A DNA stretch of 64,000 nt from Puia sp. (GTDB taxonomy: Bacteria > Bacteroidota > Bacteroidia > Chitinophagales > Chitinophagaceae): assembly GCA_031292515.1 (NCBI GenBank), contig JARLGZ010000147.1:36175-100174 (forward strand). Direction: 5' to 3'. This document shows, piece after piece, positions 25,720 through 34,677 of this stretch; the first letter of the stretch is position 1; each line of letters begins with the position of its first letter. Under the pieces are notes generated by a model. The model was not told the DNA's origin, did no database searches, and was given only the letters and a program-made list of their open reading frames with translations. The position numbers and the translations under genes are program-made.

Positions 25720-28626
25720 TTAATCCGGCAGGCCCTCTTCAAAGCCCATCTCTGCGGCCTGGTTCCGGTCTCCTGCCGCGGAGCGTGCCGTGTCCAGGTT
25801 CCAGCCGGATACCAGAAAATAAGGGGCGCTCCCGCCGCTATTCGTTTTTCTGAAGCTGCAACGGATACTTCTCGTTTCCCCCGGGGCCAGGCACAGATAA
25901 TTGTCTTCGAAGATCACCGGCAGGATATCGTCTCCGCCCGGGCCCTTCAGTGCGCGGAGGTGAACAAAGAAAGCCACGGCTTTCCCGGTGTTGGTGATTC
26001 TCAGGGTTCGGACGGCGCTGTCACTGGTATTGCGGACGCCAGCTTCCGTATACCCGGATACTTTGTTGTATATGCCTGCACTCGTGATTTTTAGTGTCGT
26101 CTTTGGCAGCCGTTGCAGGGCCGTATAATCCATATAGGCGGATTGCGGGGTAGTGTACCAGTTGGATTTCTTCCAGTTGAGCGTATCTCCTCTTTTTGAA
26201 AGCCAGTACCAGTTGATGCTGCGTGTTCTTCCACCGCTCTGTTGCGGGTCCTTTAGTTCGAGGCGAAGGAAATAGGTGTCGGACAATCCTTCGGTCGTTC
26301 CGGGAGCTGAGAGTGATGGAGAAGATGAGGACGATGAAGAGTATGCTGGTGATTGGGGTGATGCAGATGATGAAGTTGACGAAAGAACAGGCAGCGTGAA
26401 GCAGGTCTTTGCGGAGTCCGCATCTATACCGGTCGTGAGCGTCTTTGAATATTTCAGCACGCCGTCGGGGTTATAGATGGATGCCTGTACCTGCAGGGCC
26501 TTGAATTTTCGGGGCCATGAGTTGATGATCGCGACCGAGTGGGTGGGATAAGAGTAGAGGATGTGCAGGGGTTCCATCCCCTTCTTCATGCCGAAATAGG
26601 TGCCGGAGGGATAGAGGTAGTAGTCATAGGTGTGCCAGATCAGGCCGGGCCAGGGATTGCTGAGCATCCATTGCACCACGCCGGTAGCCGTATTGTATTT
26701 GTGCAATCCGTAGGCTTCCATCATGGCGCGGTGCGTCTCGTAGTTCTGGGCCTGGGCTTTGGCGGTGTAGTTCTTTATGGAAGCGGAGGATCCGTAACGG
26801 GCGTCCAGTGCCTTGTTGAAGATATTGGTGGTGGCAAAGAATCCGGTGCCGGCATGATATTGCCAATCTGCCGACGTGGAAAAGTCCGGGGCGGACAAGG
26901 AGTCTGCGGGGATGAACTTCACGAGGCTCTCATAGGGAGGAATCGAAGGGCCTGGTGAGATCTCGGTAGCAAAGCTCCAGCCTCCTCCGAATTGGTGGGT
27001 CGTATCAGTCTCCCAGTAAATAGGAGGAACCCATTCGTAGGGGCCCAGCATTTTCACGCCGCTGAAACCGGAGACCCACGATTTTCGTCCATCTGCCGTC
27101 GCGATTATGGGGTTGGGCCACAGCAGGGATTTCTCTATATTCAGGAAGCTTCTTTCCACGGTCGTATCGGTTGGGGGCATATCGCTGCCATTGAGCCATA
27201 CCAGGAGGCTGGGTTTGTTGCGCAGCCAGTACATGACGCTGCTGTCCGACGCCATGGCCACCGCGCGCTCTGCCTTGTCCCAGTGTTCCGGGTGCTGCCA
27301 GGCGCCGCAGCACATCCATCCTGTCATCAGCAGCAGACCGTATTTGTCGCAGAGTTCGTAGAAATGGTCGTCTTCGAGCTTGCCTTCGGAACGGACGATA
27401 TTCATATTCATGTCCCGTACCAGCCGGATCTCCTGTTCCTGCCGCTGTTCGGAGCGGCGCTGGAAGATGTCGGGCGACCAGGCGGCGCCGCGTAGCATGA
27501 TCGGCCTCCCGTTGACGATAAATTCTCTCGACTCGTTGTCGATGAGTTTGGAGTCCACCTGGCGGATGCCAAAGTTTTCGGCGATCGTATTGCTTTTTCG
27601 GCCACCCACGGACACCGACAATTCGATATGATTCAGCTCCGGCTTCCCATATTGCCAGGGCCACCAGATGCGTGGGTGCCTGATATTCAGCTGGGGAAAG
27701 TTGGCGGGCGCCCAGCCGATATTCGTCGTCTCGAAGGGTTTCAGCCGGATCTTCTTTTTAAAGTGGATGGAGCCGTCGATCGTACCCTCTACCACCGCAT
27801 CCTGTTCGGTGTCCTCATAATTTGTGACCCGGGCATTCAGGCTAAGGTGTGCGACCGCGAGAGAGGGCAGGTCGAATTGGGTCGTCACCAACGGGTAGGA
27901 GATGCCGACTCTGTTGTACTGGGCTATTTCGACATCGTTTACGATCCCGCCGTTATAATCCGGGGGGTAGGGTATCCAGTCTGCATAGTCGATGGCGAGG
28001 TCACCACCATCGTGATTTGGCTGGAAGGGTCTTGTGATCTGCAGGGCCAGGACGTTCTTTCCGCCGGGGCGGACATATTGTGTGATGTCCAGTTCGATGA
28101 TCCGGAAGGGGCCTTTTATCTGCGTGGAGTCGGCAACCTTCGTGCCGTTGATCCAGACGTTGGCGGTATAATTGATGCCGTGCAATTTTAGCACGGTGTG
28201 TTTTCCTTTGGAAGTCTGCGGAAGCATCCATTCCCTGCGGAACCACCAATCCTTGTCCAGTCGCGGGTCGGCGAGTCTTTTCAGGTTCTGTCCCGCGAAT
28301 GGGTCGAATGGGTAGACCTGGTTCGCCAGCAAGCCGGCAAGGATGGTGGTGGGGACGCTAACGGTATACCAGGCTTTTGCATCGAAGGTCTCGCCGGAGA
28401 TCAGCGCCCCTCCGGATGTGTCGGTCACACCCGACTGCATTTTCCAATTGTCTTTCAGGAGCCATCTCGTTTGCGAGGGTATTTTTTGCGAGGCGGCTTT
28501 TCGCGACGAGGCTTTTGCGGGTCCGGAATTTTTTGTCGGTAATTGACCTGATGGCGGTTTCTGGGAATGGCATGGCAGATAAGCCAGGCATAGCAACAGC
28601 CCTGCAAGCAGTGTGTTTTTGTTCAT
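25720..28626 (-). CDS. GH2 exo-beta-D-glucosaminidase-like secreted enzyme
   Basis: The 968-residue protein starts with a signal peptide (1-21, ending PCHSQ) and a Lys/Ser-rich linker. A galactose-binding-like domain (about 50-230, with GINYTANVWINGTKVAD), an Ig-like domain and a TIM barrel follow. At the acid/base site the usual GH2 NE is replaced by Ser-Asp in LNGSDMPP, with D482. The nucleophile candidate is E555 in TEISPGPSIPP. The 73-residue spacing and the Asp match chitosan-degrading CsxA (D469/E541 by established knowledge). A Ser-rich low-complexity stretch sits near 775-800 before the last beta domains. Expected activity is removal of glucosamine from chitosan ends or a related mannosidase-like function. 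Confidence 0.88.
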   Translation of the reverse strand: MNKNTLLAGLLLCLAYLPCHSQKPPSGQLPTKNSGPAKASSRKAASQKIPSQTRWLLKDNWKMQSGVTDTSGGALISGETFDAKAWYTVSVPTTILAGLLANQVYPFDPFAGQNLKRLADPRLDKDWWFRREWMLPQTSKGKHTVLKLHGINYTANVWINGTKVADSTQIKGPFRIIELDITQYVRPGGKNVLALQITRPFQPNHDGGDLAIDYADWIPYPPDYNGGIVNDVEIAQYNRVGISYPLVTTQFDLPSLAVAHLSLNARVTNYEDTEQDAVVEGTIDGSIHFKKKIRLKPFETTNIGWAPANFPQLNIRHPRIWWPWQYGKPELNHIELSVSVGGRKSNTIAENFGIRQVDSKLIDNESREFIVNGRPIMLRGAAWSPDIFQRRSEQRQEQEIRLVRDMNMNIVRSEGKLEDDHFYELCDKYGLLLMTGWMCCGAWQHPEHWDKAERAVAMASDSSVMYWLRNKPSLLVWLNGSDMPPTDTTVERSFLNIEKSLLWPNPIIATADGRKSWVSGFSGVKMLGPYEWVPPIYWETDTTHQFGGGWSFATEISPGPSIPPYESLVKFIPADSLSAPDFSTSADWQYHAGTGFFATTNIFNKALDARYGSSASIKNYTAKAQAQNYETHRAMMEAYGLHKYNTATGVVQWMLSNPWPGLIWHTYDYYLYPSGTYFGMKKGMEPLHILYSYPTHSVAIINSWPRKFKALQVQASIYNPDGVLKYSKTLTTGIDADSAKTCFTLPVLSSTSSSASPQSPAYSSSSSSSPSLSAPGTTEGLSDTYFLRLELKDPQQSGGRTRSINWYWLSKRGDTLNWKKSNWYTTPQSAYMDYTALQRLPKTTLKITSAGIYNKVSGYTEAGVRNTSDSAVRTLRITNTGKAVAFFVHLRALKGPGGDDILPVIFEDNYLCLAPGETRSIRCSFRKTNSGGSAPYFLVSGWNLDTARSAAGDRNQAAEMGFEEGLPD

Positions 28627-28758
28627 CCTATTTGTTTTTGATCCGGACGAATCCGGTTAAGCCAGCTAAAATTAGCATTATCAGTGACAAACACGCGTAA
28701 AATGAGAGAAAAGGTCCGAAAACGGGATTGAAGGCGAAGGGAAGGTTACCGGGTTTCT

Positions 28759-30480
28759 TCACTTCTTACTATAGCCGGGACCTTTTATGAAGCGTCCCGG
28801 GGTGGCGTTTGTGTGGATGCCGGCTTTCAATACCTGCACGCCGTTTACGAACACGTCGCTGATGCCGGTGGCGTATTGGGCCGGCTTATCAAATGTTGCG
28901 TGGTCCTGCACGGCTGCGGGGTCGAAGACGACGATGTCGGCATAGTTGCCTTTCAACAGGCAGCCGCGTTTTTGCAGTTTCAGATTTGTCGCGGGCAGCC
29001 AGGATAATTTGCGTATGGCCTCCTGCAAGGGGAGGGCTTTTTCATCGCGGGCGTATTTGCCGAGTACGCGTATGAAGTTGCCGTAGGCTCTCGGATGAGG
29101 GTTGGATTTCAGAAAGACCCCTTCCGGGGCATAGGATCCCTCGTCGGAACCAAAGCTTACCCATGGCAGCCGGATCTCTTTTTTTACGTTTTCCTCATCC
29201 ATCATGAAATAGGCTACATCTACCCGTGAGCTATCCCGGACGATCAGGTCCATCGCGGTTTCTTCGGGGGTTTTCCCCCTGATCTTCGCCACTTCGGCGA
29301 GTGTTTTCCCTGTGTATCTTTTCAGCGAATCTCTTTTAAAACCGAGCAGGAGGACTTTGTCGGGCGAGCCGGAGCCGTAGTAGAGGTTTTCCCAACCGGC
29401 GGCGTTGGTATTCATGGCTTTTGCCATCTTCGAACGGATCAGGGGGTCATGGAGTCTTTCCCAAAGCTTTCCAAAGCCCCCGTCTTGCAAAGAGGGTGGA
29501 AAAGCGGAGGTCATGCCGGTGGCTCCTGCCAGGTAGGTGTACATATCCGCGGTGATATCGAGCCCGCTGTTCCGCGCCGTCCCGATCTGGCTGATTACGC
29601 TGTCCAGTTTGTGCCAGTTGTCCTTGCCCGCCAGTTTTAAATGATAGACTTCCGCGTGTATGTTGGCCTCCTTTGCGATGGTGATCAATTCTGCAAGGGC
29701 CGCATTGATTTTATTGCCTTCGCTGCGTATATGCGAGATATAAGAGCCTCCATAGGCGGAGGCCACTTTGCACAAAGCCACCAGTTCGTCGGTTTTTGCG
29801 AAGAAGTCCGGCGCGTAGATCAGGGAAGAGCCCACCCCCATGGCGCCTTCCCGCATGGCTTGTCTGACCAGTTCCTGCATCCGTGCGAGTTCGGCGGGTG
29901 AGGGCGCCCGGTCGTCTTCGCCGAGTACGTTGGTGCGTATGGTGCCGGCTCCCACAAAGGAGGCGATGTTACAGGAGATTCCTCTCTTCTCCATATAGTC
30001 CAGGTATTCGCCGAGCGTATTCCATTCAATTTTATAATGAATATCGCCTTCTCCACCTTCCTGCCGGGCTTTCATGTCTGCGTTCAACGGCCCCATGCTG
30101 GAGCCTTCGCCCATTACTTCGAGGGTAACGCCCTGGCGGATATCGCTCTGCGAGCGGCCGTCCTGTATCAGGGATTCGTTTGCCCAGCTGAGCATATTGA
30201 TGAAACCGGGCGCGACAGCTTTGCCGAGGGCGTCGACCTCTTCTTTGGCGGTGGCTTTCGACAGGTCCCCGATTGCGGCGATGGTATCGGCGTTGATGGC
30301 GATATCGGCTTTATAGGGGGCGCCGCCTTTGCCGTCATAGACGGTGCCGTTGCGGATGATTTTGTCGTAGGGTTGCCGTTGCGAGCAGGCGGGACACAGT
30401 ATCCATGTTGATAGAGATGCCAGGCTCCATGCCAGGAAACCAGGCAGGTTCGGTGAAAGAAAAGGACGGCGGTGGAACAT
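28759..30480 (-). CDS. D-aminoacylase-like amidohydrolase lipoprotein with altered metal site
   Basis: This 573-residue amidohydrolase-superfamily protein has an N-terminal hydrophobic segment ending in a lipobox-like CPAC, with C32 as the possible lipid anchor. The sequence follows N-acyl-D-amino-acid deacylases: IIRNGTVYDGKG, SYISHIRSEG with H250, EVYHLKLAGK with H280 (30 residues apart, as in the characterised enzyme) and VSFGSDEG with D446. However, the usual HxH after PGF is replaced by PGFINMLSWAN (91-101), and the metal-bridging Cys position reads GEGSSMGP with E125. A one-metal or altered site is likely. It is upstream of the GH2 gene on the same strand with a 132-base gap. Confidence 0.85.
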   Translation of the reverse strand: MFHRRPFLSPNLPGFLAWSLASLSTWILCPACSQRQPYDKIIRNGTVYDGKGGAPYKADIAINADTIAAIGDLSKATAKEEVDALGKAVAPGFINMLSWANESLIQDGRSQSDIRQGVTLEVMGEGSSMGPLNADMKARQEGGEGDIHYKIEWNTLGEYLDYMEKRGISCNIASFVGAGTIRTNVLGEDDRAPSPAELARMQELVRQAMREGAMGVGSSLIYAPDFFAKTDELVALCKVASAYGGSYISHIRSEGNKINAALAELITIAKEANIHAEVYHLKLAGKDNWHKLDSVISQIGTARNSGLDITADMYTYLAGATGMTSAFPPSLQDGGFGKLWERLHDPLIRSKMAKAMNTNAAGWENLYYGSGSPDKVLLLGFKRDSLKRYTGKTLAEVAKIRGKTPEETAMDLIVRDSSRVDVAYFMMDEENVKKEIRLPWVSFGSDEGSYAPEGVFLKSNPHPRAYGNFIRVLGKYARDEKALPLQEAIRKLSWLPATNLKLQKRGCLLKGNYADIVVFDPAAVQDHATFDKPAQYATGISDVFVNGVQVLKAGIHTNATPGRFIKGPGYSKK

Positions 30481-30739
30481 GTTTTATCTTTTATCCCCGG
30501 GGGGCATGGTCCCACAGGGTATTTGTATACAGATTTACAAAATATTTCCCAAATGCGGTTAACGGGCTTTTAACAGGCGTTAAGCAGCGCCGGGATATTT
30601 CCGTACGTATCGTTCATCAGGGGTGATAGCCCCGCTCAAAAATTCAACGCATACGGTATAATTCTACACACGGGTAAGCCATCGATGACCAGGCGTGTCT
30701 GGTCTCAGGATCGTACCCGATTCTTATCACCCTAAAAAT

Positions 30740-31657
30740 ATGTATATGAGTAAGTCACTTACCAGCGGCAATATCCTTTGCCTGTTGGCAGTTCTTGGTT
30801 TTGGTCTGGGCTCCTGCAGCAAGGAGATTTCCCGCAGGTCTTCCGGATCTTCCTCCTCCGTTTCCTCCACGTCGACGTCTTCCACGATCGCCGTCGCGGT
30901 CGATTCTACCGGGTCGGATTCGGTGTATGTCCTTCAGGTTTGCGCGCGGGGTTATTTCAGGGATTCGATTGCGGCATCTGCTTTGCCGGCTTCGATCACT
31001 GCTTTTCTGGATAGTACCCTTTCGGGTTATACCACCCTGCAGGATTATGAGATCAAGGACAGTGCCGGGACGGTTGGCGGCTATGTGGTCATCGTCTCTT
31101 ATAACGGGAAACCGGTGGCGTTGCTGTTCAATGCAAGCGGTGTATTGGTCAGCGTCCTGGAGCAGCGTGAACGGGGTGATCTGAATGGAAACGGCTGGCA
31201 TGAAGGAGGCCGTTATAGCAACCGGGATGGACAGCATCGGGACACGGTCGCTATCAGTGCCTTGCCGGCGGCTATTACTTCGTATTTCGCGACGGGTTAT
31301 CCGGGGGATACCTTGCTGAAGGCATTCCGAAATTATGACAGCAGTTACCTGGTCATTTCGAAGGATGCTGGTGTGATCTATGGGACCGTATTCAGCTCAA
31401 CGGGTTCTTTTGTCAGGAGGGTGGTGTTGGCAGATCCGGGTGGCGTTACGGCGTCTGTCGATCAGACAGCCTTGCCTTCCACGGCGCTCAGTTATCTCAC
31501 CGCTACTTACCCGGATTATGTATTCGGGAAGGCCTACTCGTTGACGTCCGGAAGCACGATCCTTGAATACCTGGTGGTCATCGATGCGAACGATACAAAA
31601 TATGCTTTGCTGTTCGACGGTTCGGGAGCGATCGAGTCGACGAGGACAATCTGGTAG
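30740..31657 (+). CDS. lipoprotein with three PepSY-like repeats
   Basis: About 305 residues from the ATG at 30740 (MYMSKSL; 30746 is also possible). A lipoprotein signal ends LGFGLGSC, followed by a Ser/Thr-rich linker. Three similar blocks of about 65 residues follow. Each starts with a short Ala-Leu-Pro helix (IAASALPASITAFL, VAISALPAAITSYF, VDQTALPSTALSYL), continues with a Gly/Tyr turn (LSGYTTL, YPGDTLL, YPDYVFG), and ends in strands such as YALLFDGSGAIES. This is the pattern of putative PepSY-like (beta-lactamase-inhibitor-like) domains common in Bacteroidota, usually in pairs. It is periplasmic or surface-exposed, with unknown ligand. A strong terminator follows. Confidence 0.75.
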   Translation: MYMSKSLTSGNILCLLAVLGFGLGSCSKEISRRSSGSSSSVSSTSTSSTIAVAVDSTGSDSVYVLQVCARGYFRDSIAASALPASITAFLDSTLSGYTTLQDYEIKDSAGTVGGYVVIVSYNGKPVALLFNASGVLVSVLEQRERGDLNGNGWHEGGRYSNRDGQHRDTVAISALPAAITSYFATGYPGDTLLKAFRNYDSSYLVISKDAGVIYGTVFSSTGSFVRRVVLADPGGVTASVDQTALPSTALSYLTATYPDYVFGKAYSLTSGSTILEYLVVIDANDTKYALLFDGSGAIESTRTIW

Positions 31658-31716
31658 TGAGTGGTGAGTGGTGAGTAGTCAGTAGTGAGTTTTTTGGGGA
31701 TGAGTTGCTGGTTTAG

Positions 31717-31764
31717 TCAGGGAAGCCGTCTCTTATGGTTTTGAGACGGCTTCCCTGATTTTTT
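31717..31764 (+). terminator. strong rho-independent terminator
   Basis: A perfect 16-bp stem (31717-31732 with 31743-31758) with a 10-base loop is followed by six T at 31759-31764. It lies 59 bases after the PepSY-like lipoprotein stop and ends that transcript. Short GTGAGTGGTGAGTAGT-type repeats lie just before it, at about 31656-31690. Confidence 0.92.
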
Positions 31765-31833
31765 GACCATCCTGATAAAGCGGGTATGATTGCTGAAATC
31801 GATCGTGTTTCTGAATTCGATCGTGGGAGAATC

Positions 31834-32598
31834 TCAGAGGTTCATGCCTCCCGAGACTTCGATACGCTGCGCATTTATCCACCGGGCGTCTTCGGTGCAA
31901 AGGAAGGCGACGACCCCTCCGATATCATCCGGCAAACCGACCCTGCCGAGAGCGGTTACTCCTGCGATCATTTTGTTCAGCTGTTCGTTGTCGCGAACGA
32001 CTCCTCCGCCAAAATCGGTTTCGATGGCGCCGGGGGCGACCACGTTCACGGCGATGCCGCGGGCGCCGAGTTCTTTGGCCTGATACCGGGTGAGGGTTTC
32101 GATGGCCCCTTTCATGGAGGCATAGGCTGCATAGCCGGGTGTGCTGAAGCGTGCCAGACCGGATGACAGGTTGATGATCCGGCCGCCATCCTTTATGAGG
32201 GGCAATGCTTTCTGGGTCAGGAAGAAGACCCCTTTGAAATGAACATCTACCAGTTGGTCAAACTGTTCTTCCGTGGTTTCAGCAAACGAGGCATGAATGC
32301 CTATTCCCGCGTTGTTGACGAGGAAGTCGAAACGGTCGGCTTTGAAATGATCTTTTAACACGGCGGCGAAGCTGGTGAAGAAGGCGCCGAAGGCTTTTGT
32401 GTCGGAGGTGTCGAGTTGCAGGGCGGCTGCCTTCCGCCCGGTTTTTTCTATATCTGCGACGACTGCGAGGGCTTCTTCTTTTTTGCTGTGATAGGTCAGG
32501 ACGATGTCGATGCCTTTTTTTGCCAGGCTGAGGGCCATGTTGCGACCCAGTCCGCGGCTGCCGCCGGTTACCAGGGCGATTTTGGTATTATTTGCCAT
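31834..32598 (-). CDS. SDR family oxidoreductase
   Basis: A 254-residue short-chain dehydrogenase. TGGSRGLG at residues 11-18 binds the cofactor, and the Arg in this motif suggests NADP. NNAG in FLVNNAGIGIHA, Ser in IINLSSGLAR and YASMK provide the catalytic residues. The C-terminus VAPGAIETDFGGGVV and IEVSGGMNL are family-typical. It follows an AraC regulator on the same strand with a 182-base gap that holds T-rich repeats, suggesting an AraC-controlled reductase. A closely similar but deleted copy lies at 49731-49988. Confidence 0.92.
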   Translation of the reverse strand: MANNTKIALVTGGSRGLGRNMALSLAKKGIDIVLTYHSKKEEALAVVADIEKTGRKAAALQLDTSDTKAFGAFFTSFAAVLKDHFKADRFDFLVNNAGIGIHASFAETTEEQFDQLVDVHFKGVFFLTQKALPLIKDGGRIINLSSGLARFSTPGYAAYASMKGAIETLTRYQAKELGARGIAVNVVAPGAIETDFGGGVVRDNEQLNKMIAGVTALGRVGLPDDIGGVVAFLCTEDARWINAQRIEVSGGMNL

Positions 32599-32611
32599 TG
32601 TGTTTTGTTGT

Positions 32612-32708
32612 TTAATTTGAAGATTTTGTGTTTTTTGAAGATTTTATGTTTTTGAAGGTTTTGTCTTTTTTGGAAGGTTTTGTGTTTTTGAAGGTTTTGT
32701 GTTTTGTC
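32612..32708 (-). repeat. T-rich degenerate tandem repeats in the SDR leader
   Basis: Five or six imperfect copies of about 16-18 bases with the core GAAGGTTTTGTGTTTTT (read on +) fill the gap between SDR start and AraC stop. Copies differ by one to three bases and in T-run length. Confidence 0.8.
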
Positions 32709-32780
32709 GGATTTGCGGATGTAAAGGTAGGGGGGGAGTCGAAATGAGGCTTGCGAATTTCAAACGAATATTTGCGAAAA

Positions 32781-33713
32781 TCAAATATCGTGTTTGGCGA
32801 CGCTGTTCCGGAAGGCGTTGGGGGACAAACTGGTGTGTTTCCTGAAAAAATTTGAAAAGTGGGCGATCTCTTCGAATCCGAGGCACCAGGCGATTTCGGA
32901 AATGTTCCAGTCGGTCTGCTTCAACAGGATCTTCGATTCCTGCAGGACGCGGTTACCGATCGTTTCCGTCGTGGTCTTGCCGGTATTCTCCTTCAGGACT
33001 TTATTGAGATGATTCACATGGACGGCAAGCCGGCCGGCGTAGTCTTTGGCTGTCCGAAGTCCCAGTCGCTGGTGCATCGATTCGATGGGAAACTGGCGTT
33101 CCAGCAGCTCGATGAATAAGGAGGTGACACGGGCCGAAGCGTTGTGTGTGGGGTAGAGGAAGGAGGCAGGCTGGAGTTTTTGTCCGTAATGGATCAGTTC
33201 CAGCAGGTAGTTGCGAATCAGGTCGTATTTGAAAGCGTAGTCGGAAGACAGTTCCTTGAACATCCTGCTGAAAATGGCTGTGATTTCTTTACTGTCTTCA
33301 TCGGAGACCTGGAAGATAGGGTAGCCGCCAGGCTGAAAGATGGGCAGTTCTTCGAGGTTGACCCCGCTCTTGCTCTGGGCCAGGAAGGCATCGGTAAAAA
33401 TGCAGAAGAAACCGTGCTGGTCATCGTCAAGAGGAACGTAGTTATAGGGAATCTTCGGTGTCGCGAACAGGACGGCATTTTTTTCTATTTCGAAAACCTT
33501 GTCCGCATATTCGGCTCTGTTCCTGCCGCTGATCATGCTGATCTTATAATAGGCCCGCCGGTTGTAGGGCATGGTGATTTTTTTCTCCGCCCGGGCCCGG
33601 GCGACCATCTCATCTATTCTGAAGACGTTGAAATGGCCTATCTCCTTGTTGATGCCTTCGGGGATCAGCGCTGCCGTATCCTTATAAAATTTTTCCAGGG
33701 TAGTAATGTCCAT
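32781..33713 (-). CDS. AraC family transcriptional regulator
   Basis: The 310-residue protein has an N-terminal cupin-like sensor domain (about 1-190, with HFNVFRIDEMV and NYVPLDDDQHGFFCIF). The C-terminal double helix-turn-helix spans about 205-305: YAGRLAVHVNHLNKVLKENT is the first motif, and WNISEIAWCLGFEEIAHFSNFFRKHTS the second, highly conserved one. Bacteroidota relatives usually control an adjacent oxidoreductase. The SDR gene downstream on the same strand is the likely target. A -7 element lies 23 bases upstream of the start. Confidence 0.93.
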   Translation of the reverse strand: MDITTLEKFYKDTAALIPEGINKEIGHFNVFRIDEMVARARAEKKITMPYNRRAYYKISMISGRNRAEYADKVFEIEKNAVLFATPKIPYNYVPLDDDQHGFFCIFTDAFLAQSKSGVNLEELPIFQPGGYPIFQVSDEDSKEITAIFSRMFKELSSDYAFKYDLIRNYLLELIHYGQKLQPASFLYPTHNASARVTSLFIELLERQFPIESMHQRLGLRTAKDYAGRLAVHVNHLNKVLKENTGKTTTETIGNRVLQESKILLKQTDWNISEIAWCLGFEEIAHFSNFFRKHTSLSPNAFRNSVAKHDI

Positions 33714-33735
33714 CGATTGGAAGATTTACGAAATT

Positions 33736-33743
33736 CAAATATA
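33736..33743 (-). promoter_or_regulatory. -7 promoter element TATATTTG for the AraC gene
   Basis: Read on the - strand, TATATTTG matches TAnnTTTG and lies 23 bases upstream of the AraC start codon. No clear TTTG at -33, so moderate support. Confidence 0.45.
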
Positions 33744-33966
33744 GGAAGAAAATTTCGATCTGTTCGGGCGCATAGTTCAATTCGCAAATAGGCGGCGTGA
33801 AGTGAACAATTAAGCGCAATTCCCCCCTGTATTTGTCGCGATCAGGCCCCTGGTGGCTTTCCGACAAAGGGTATTTTTGAACCAAAATGAAATGAGAGCC
33901 GGTGGGGAATAGCGGCCGTCCCGGGGGGAAGCAACCGGCCATCGGAAATAAGCCCATAAAAAATTG

Positions 33967-34677
33967 ATGAGTTATTTTATGATGACAAAGCCGATAGTGA
34001 GACATCGTGTGGAGCGGCCTTATGTCGCCGTCTGTTCGAAGGTCGACATGGGAGATATCCCAACTGTCCTTCCTACGCTGATCCCGATTTTGATGGACTG
34101 GCTTGGGAGCAAGGCAGTGGCGCCTGCGGGCCCACCCTTCTTTCAATACCTGTCGATGGACAGGCAGGGGTTATTACTGGTGGCGGTGGGTGTGCCAATA
34201 GTGAGTGGAGTACAGTTTGAGGATGGTGAGAATGGAGCGGCGATCGGGGTTGCTCCGGGTTGGGTGGGCAGCGGGAATAGCGGGCGGATTTTGGGATGGG
34301 ACGACTCTTTTCTATATGGCGTTTTACCGGCAGGGTCCTATGTATGCGTTACCCATACCGGGGGCTATGCCTGTTTAGGGGAGGTCCATCAATCGTTGGA
34401 GGAGTGGATGGAAAAAGAGGATTGGACGGACAGGCACAGGTCTGCCGATGGGGCGATACACTGGCGTTGCCGGGTGGAGTCCTATATCACCGATCCGCAG
34501 ACGGTGCCGGATCCCGGCGACTGGCGGACCGATGTAGAGTTCCTGATTGCTTATGAGGGCGAATATGGGTCCCGGAAATTCTTTGAGTACAGATCGGGGG
34601 TTGATCCTTTATTCGGAACGCAGACTTTTTACGGGATTCATGAGCGCCGCCCTGATCGATTGAAAGCTGACGGTTAG
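33967..34677 (+). CDS. GyrI-like / effector-binding domain protein
   Basis: 236 residues from ATG 33967 (MSYFMMTKPIVRH); a TTG three bases earlier is unlikely. The fold is the GyrI/SHS2 effector-binding domain without DNA-binding part. ERPYVAVCSKVDMGDI is the usual first strand, followed by LLLVAVGVPIVSG, GRILGWDDSFLYGVLPAGSYVCVTHTGGYACLGEVHQSLEEW and DPQTVPDPGDWRTDVEFLI. Stand-alone members bind drugs or cyanine-like cations and may hydrolyse them. Normal members end soon after the DWRTDVEFLI strand. Here about 35 further residues run on and overlap the converging permease gene by 69 bases, which looks like loss of the original stop. Confidence 0.82.
   Translation: MSYFMMTKPIVRHRVERPYVAVCSKVDMGDIPTVLPTLIPILMDWLGSKAVAPAGPPFFQYLSMDRQGLLLVAVGVPIVSGVQFEDGENGAAIGVAPGWVGSGNSGRILGWDDSFLYGVLPAGSYVCVTHTGGYACLGEVHQSLEEWMEKEDWTDRHRSADGAIHWRCRVESYITDPQTVPDPGDWRTDVEFLIAYEGEYGSRKFFEYRSGVDPLFGTQTFYGIHERRPDRLKADG

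Noticed and set aside
28667..28674. TAATTTTA on the - strand as promoter of the GH2 gene (the same octamer is at 47074-47081 before fdhA)
   Set aside because: It differs from TAnnTTTG at the last base and has no TTTG at the 20-base distance in either place; too weak to list.
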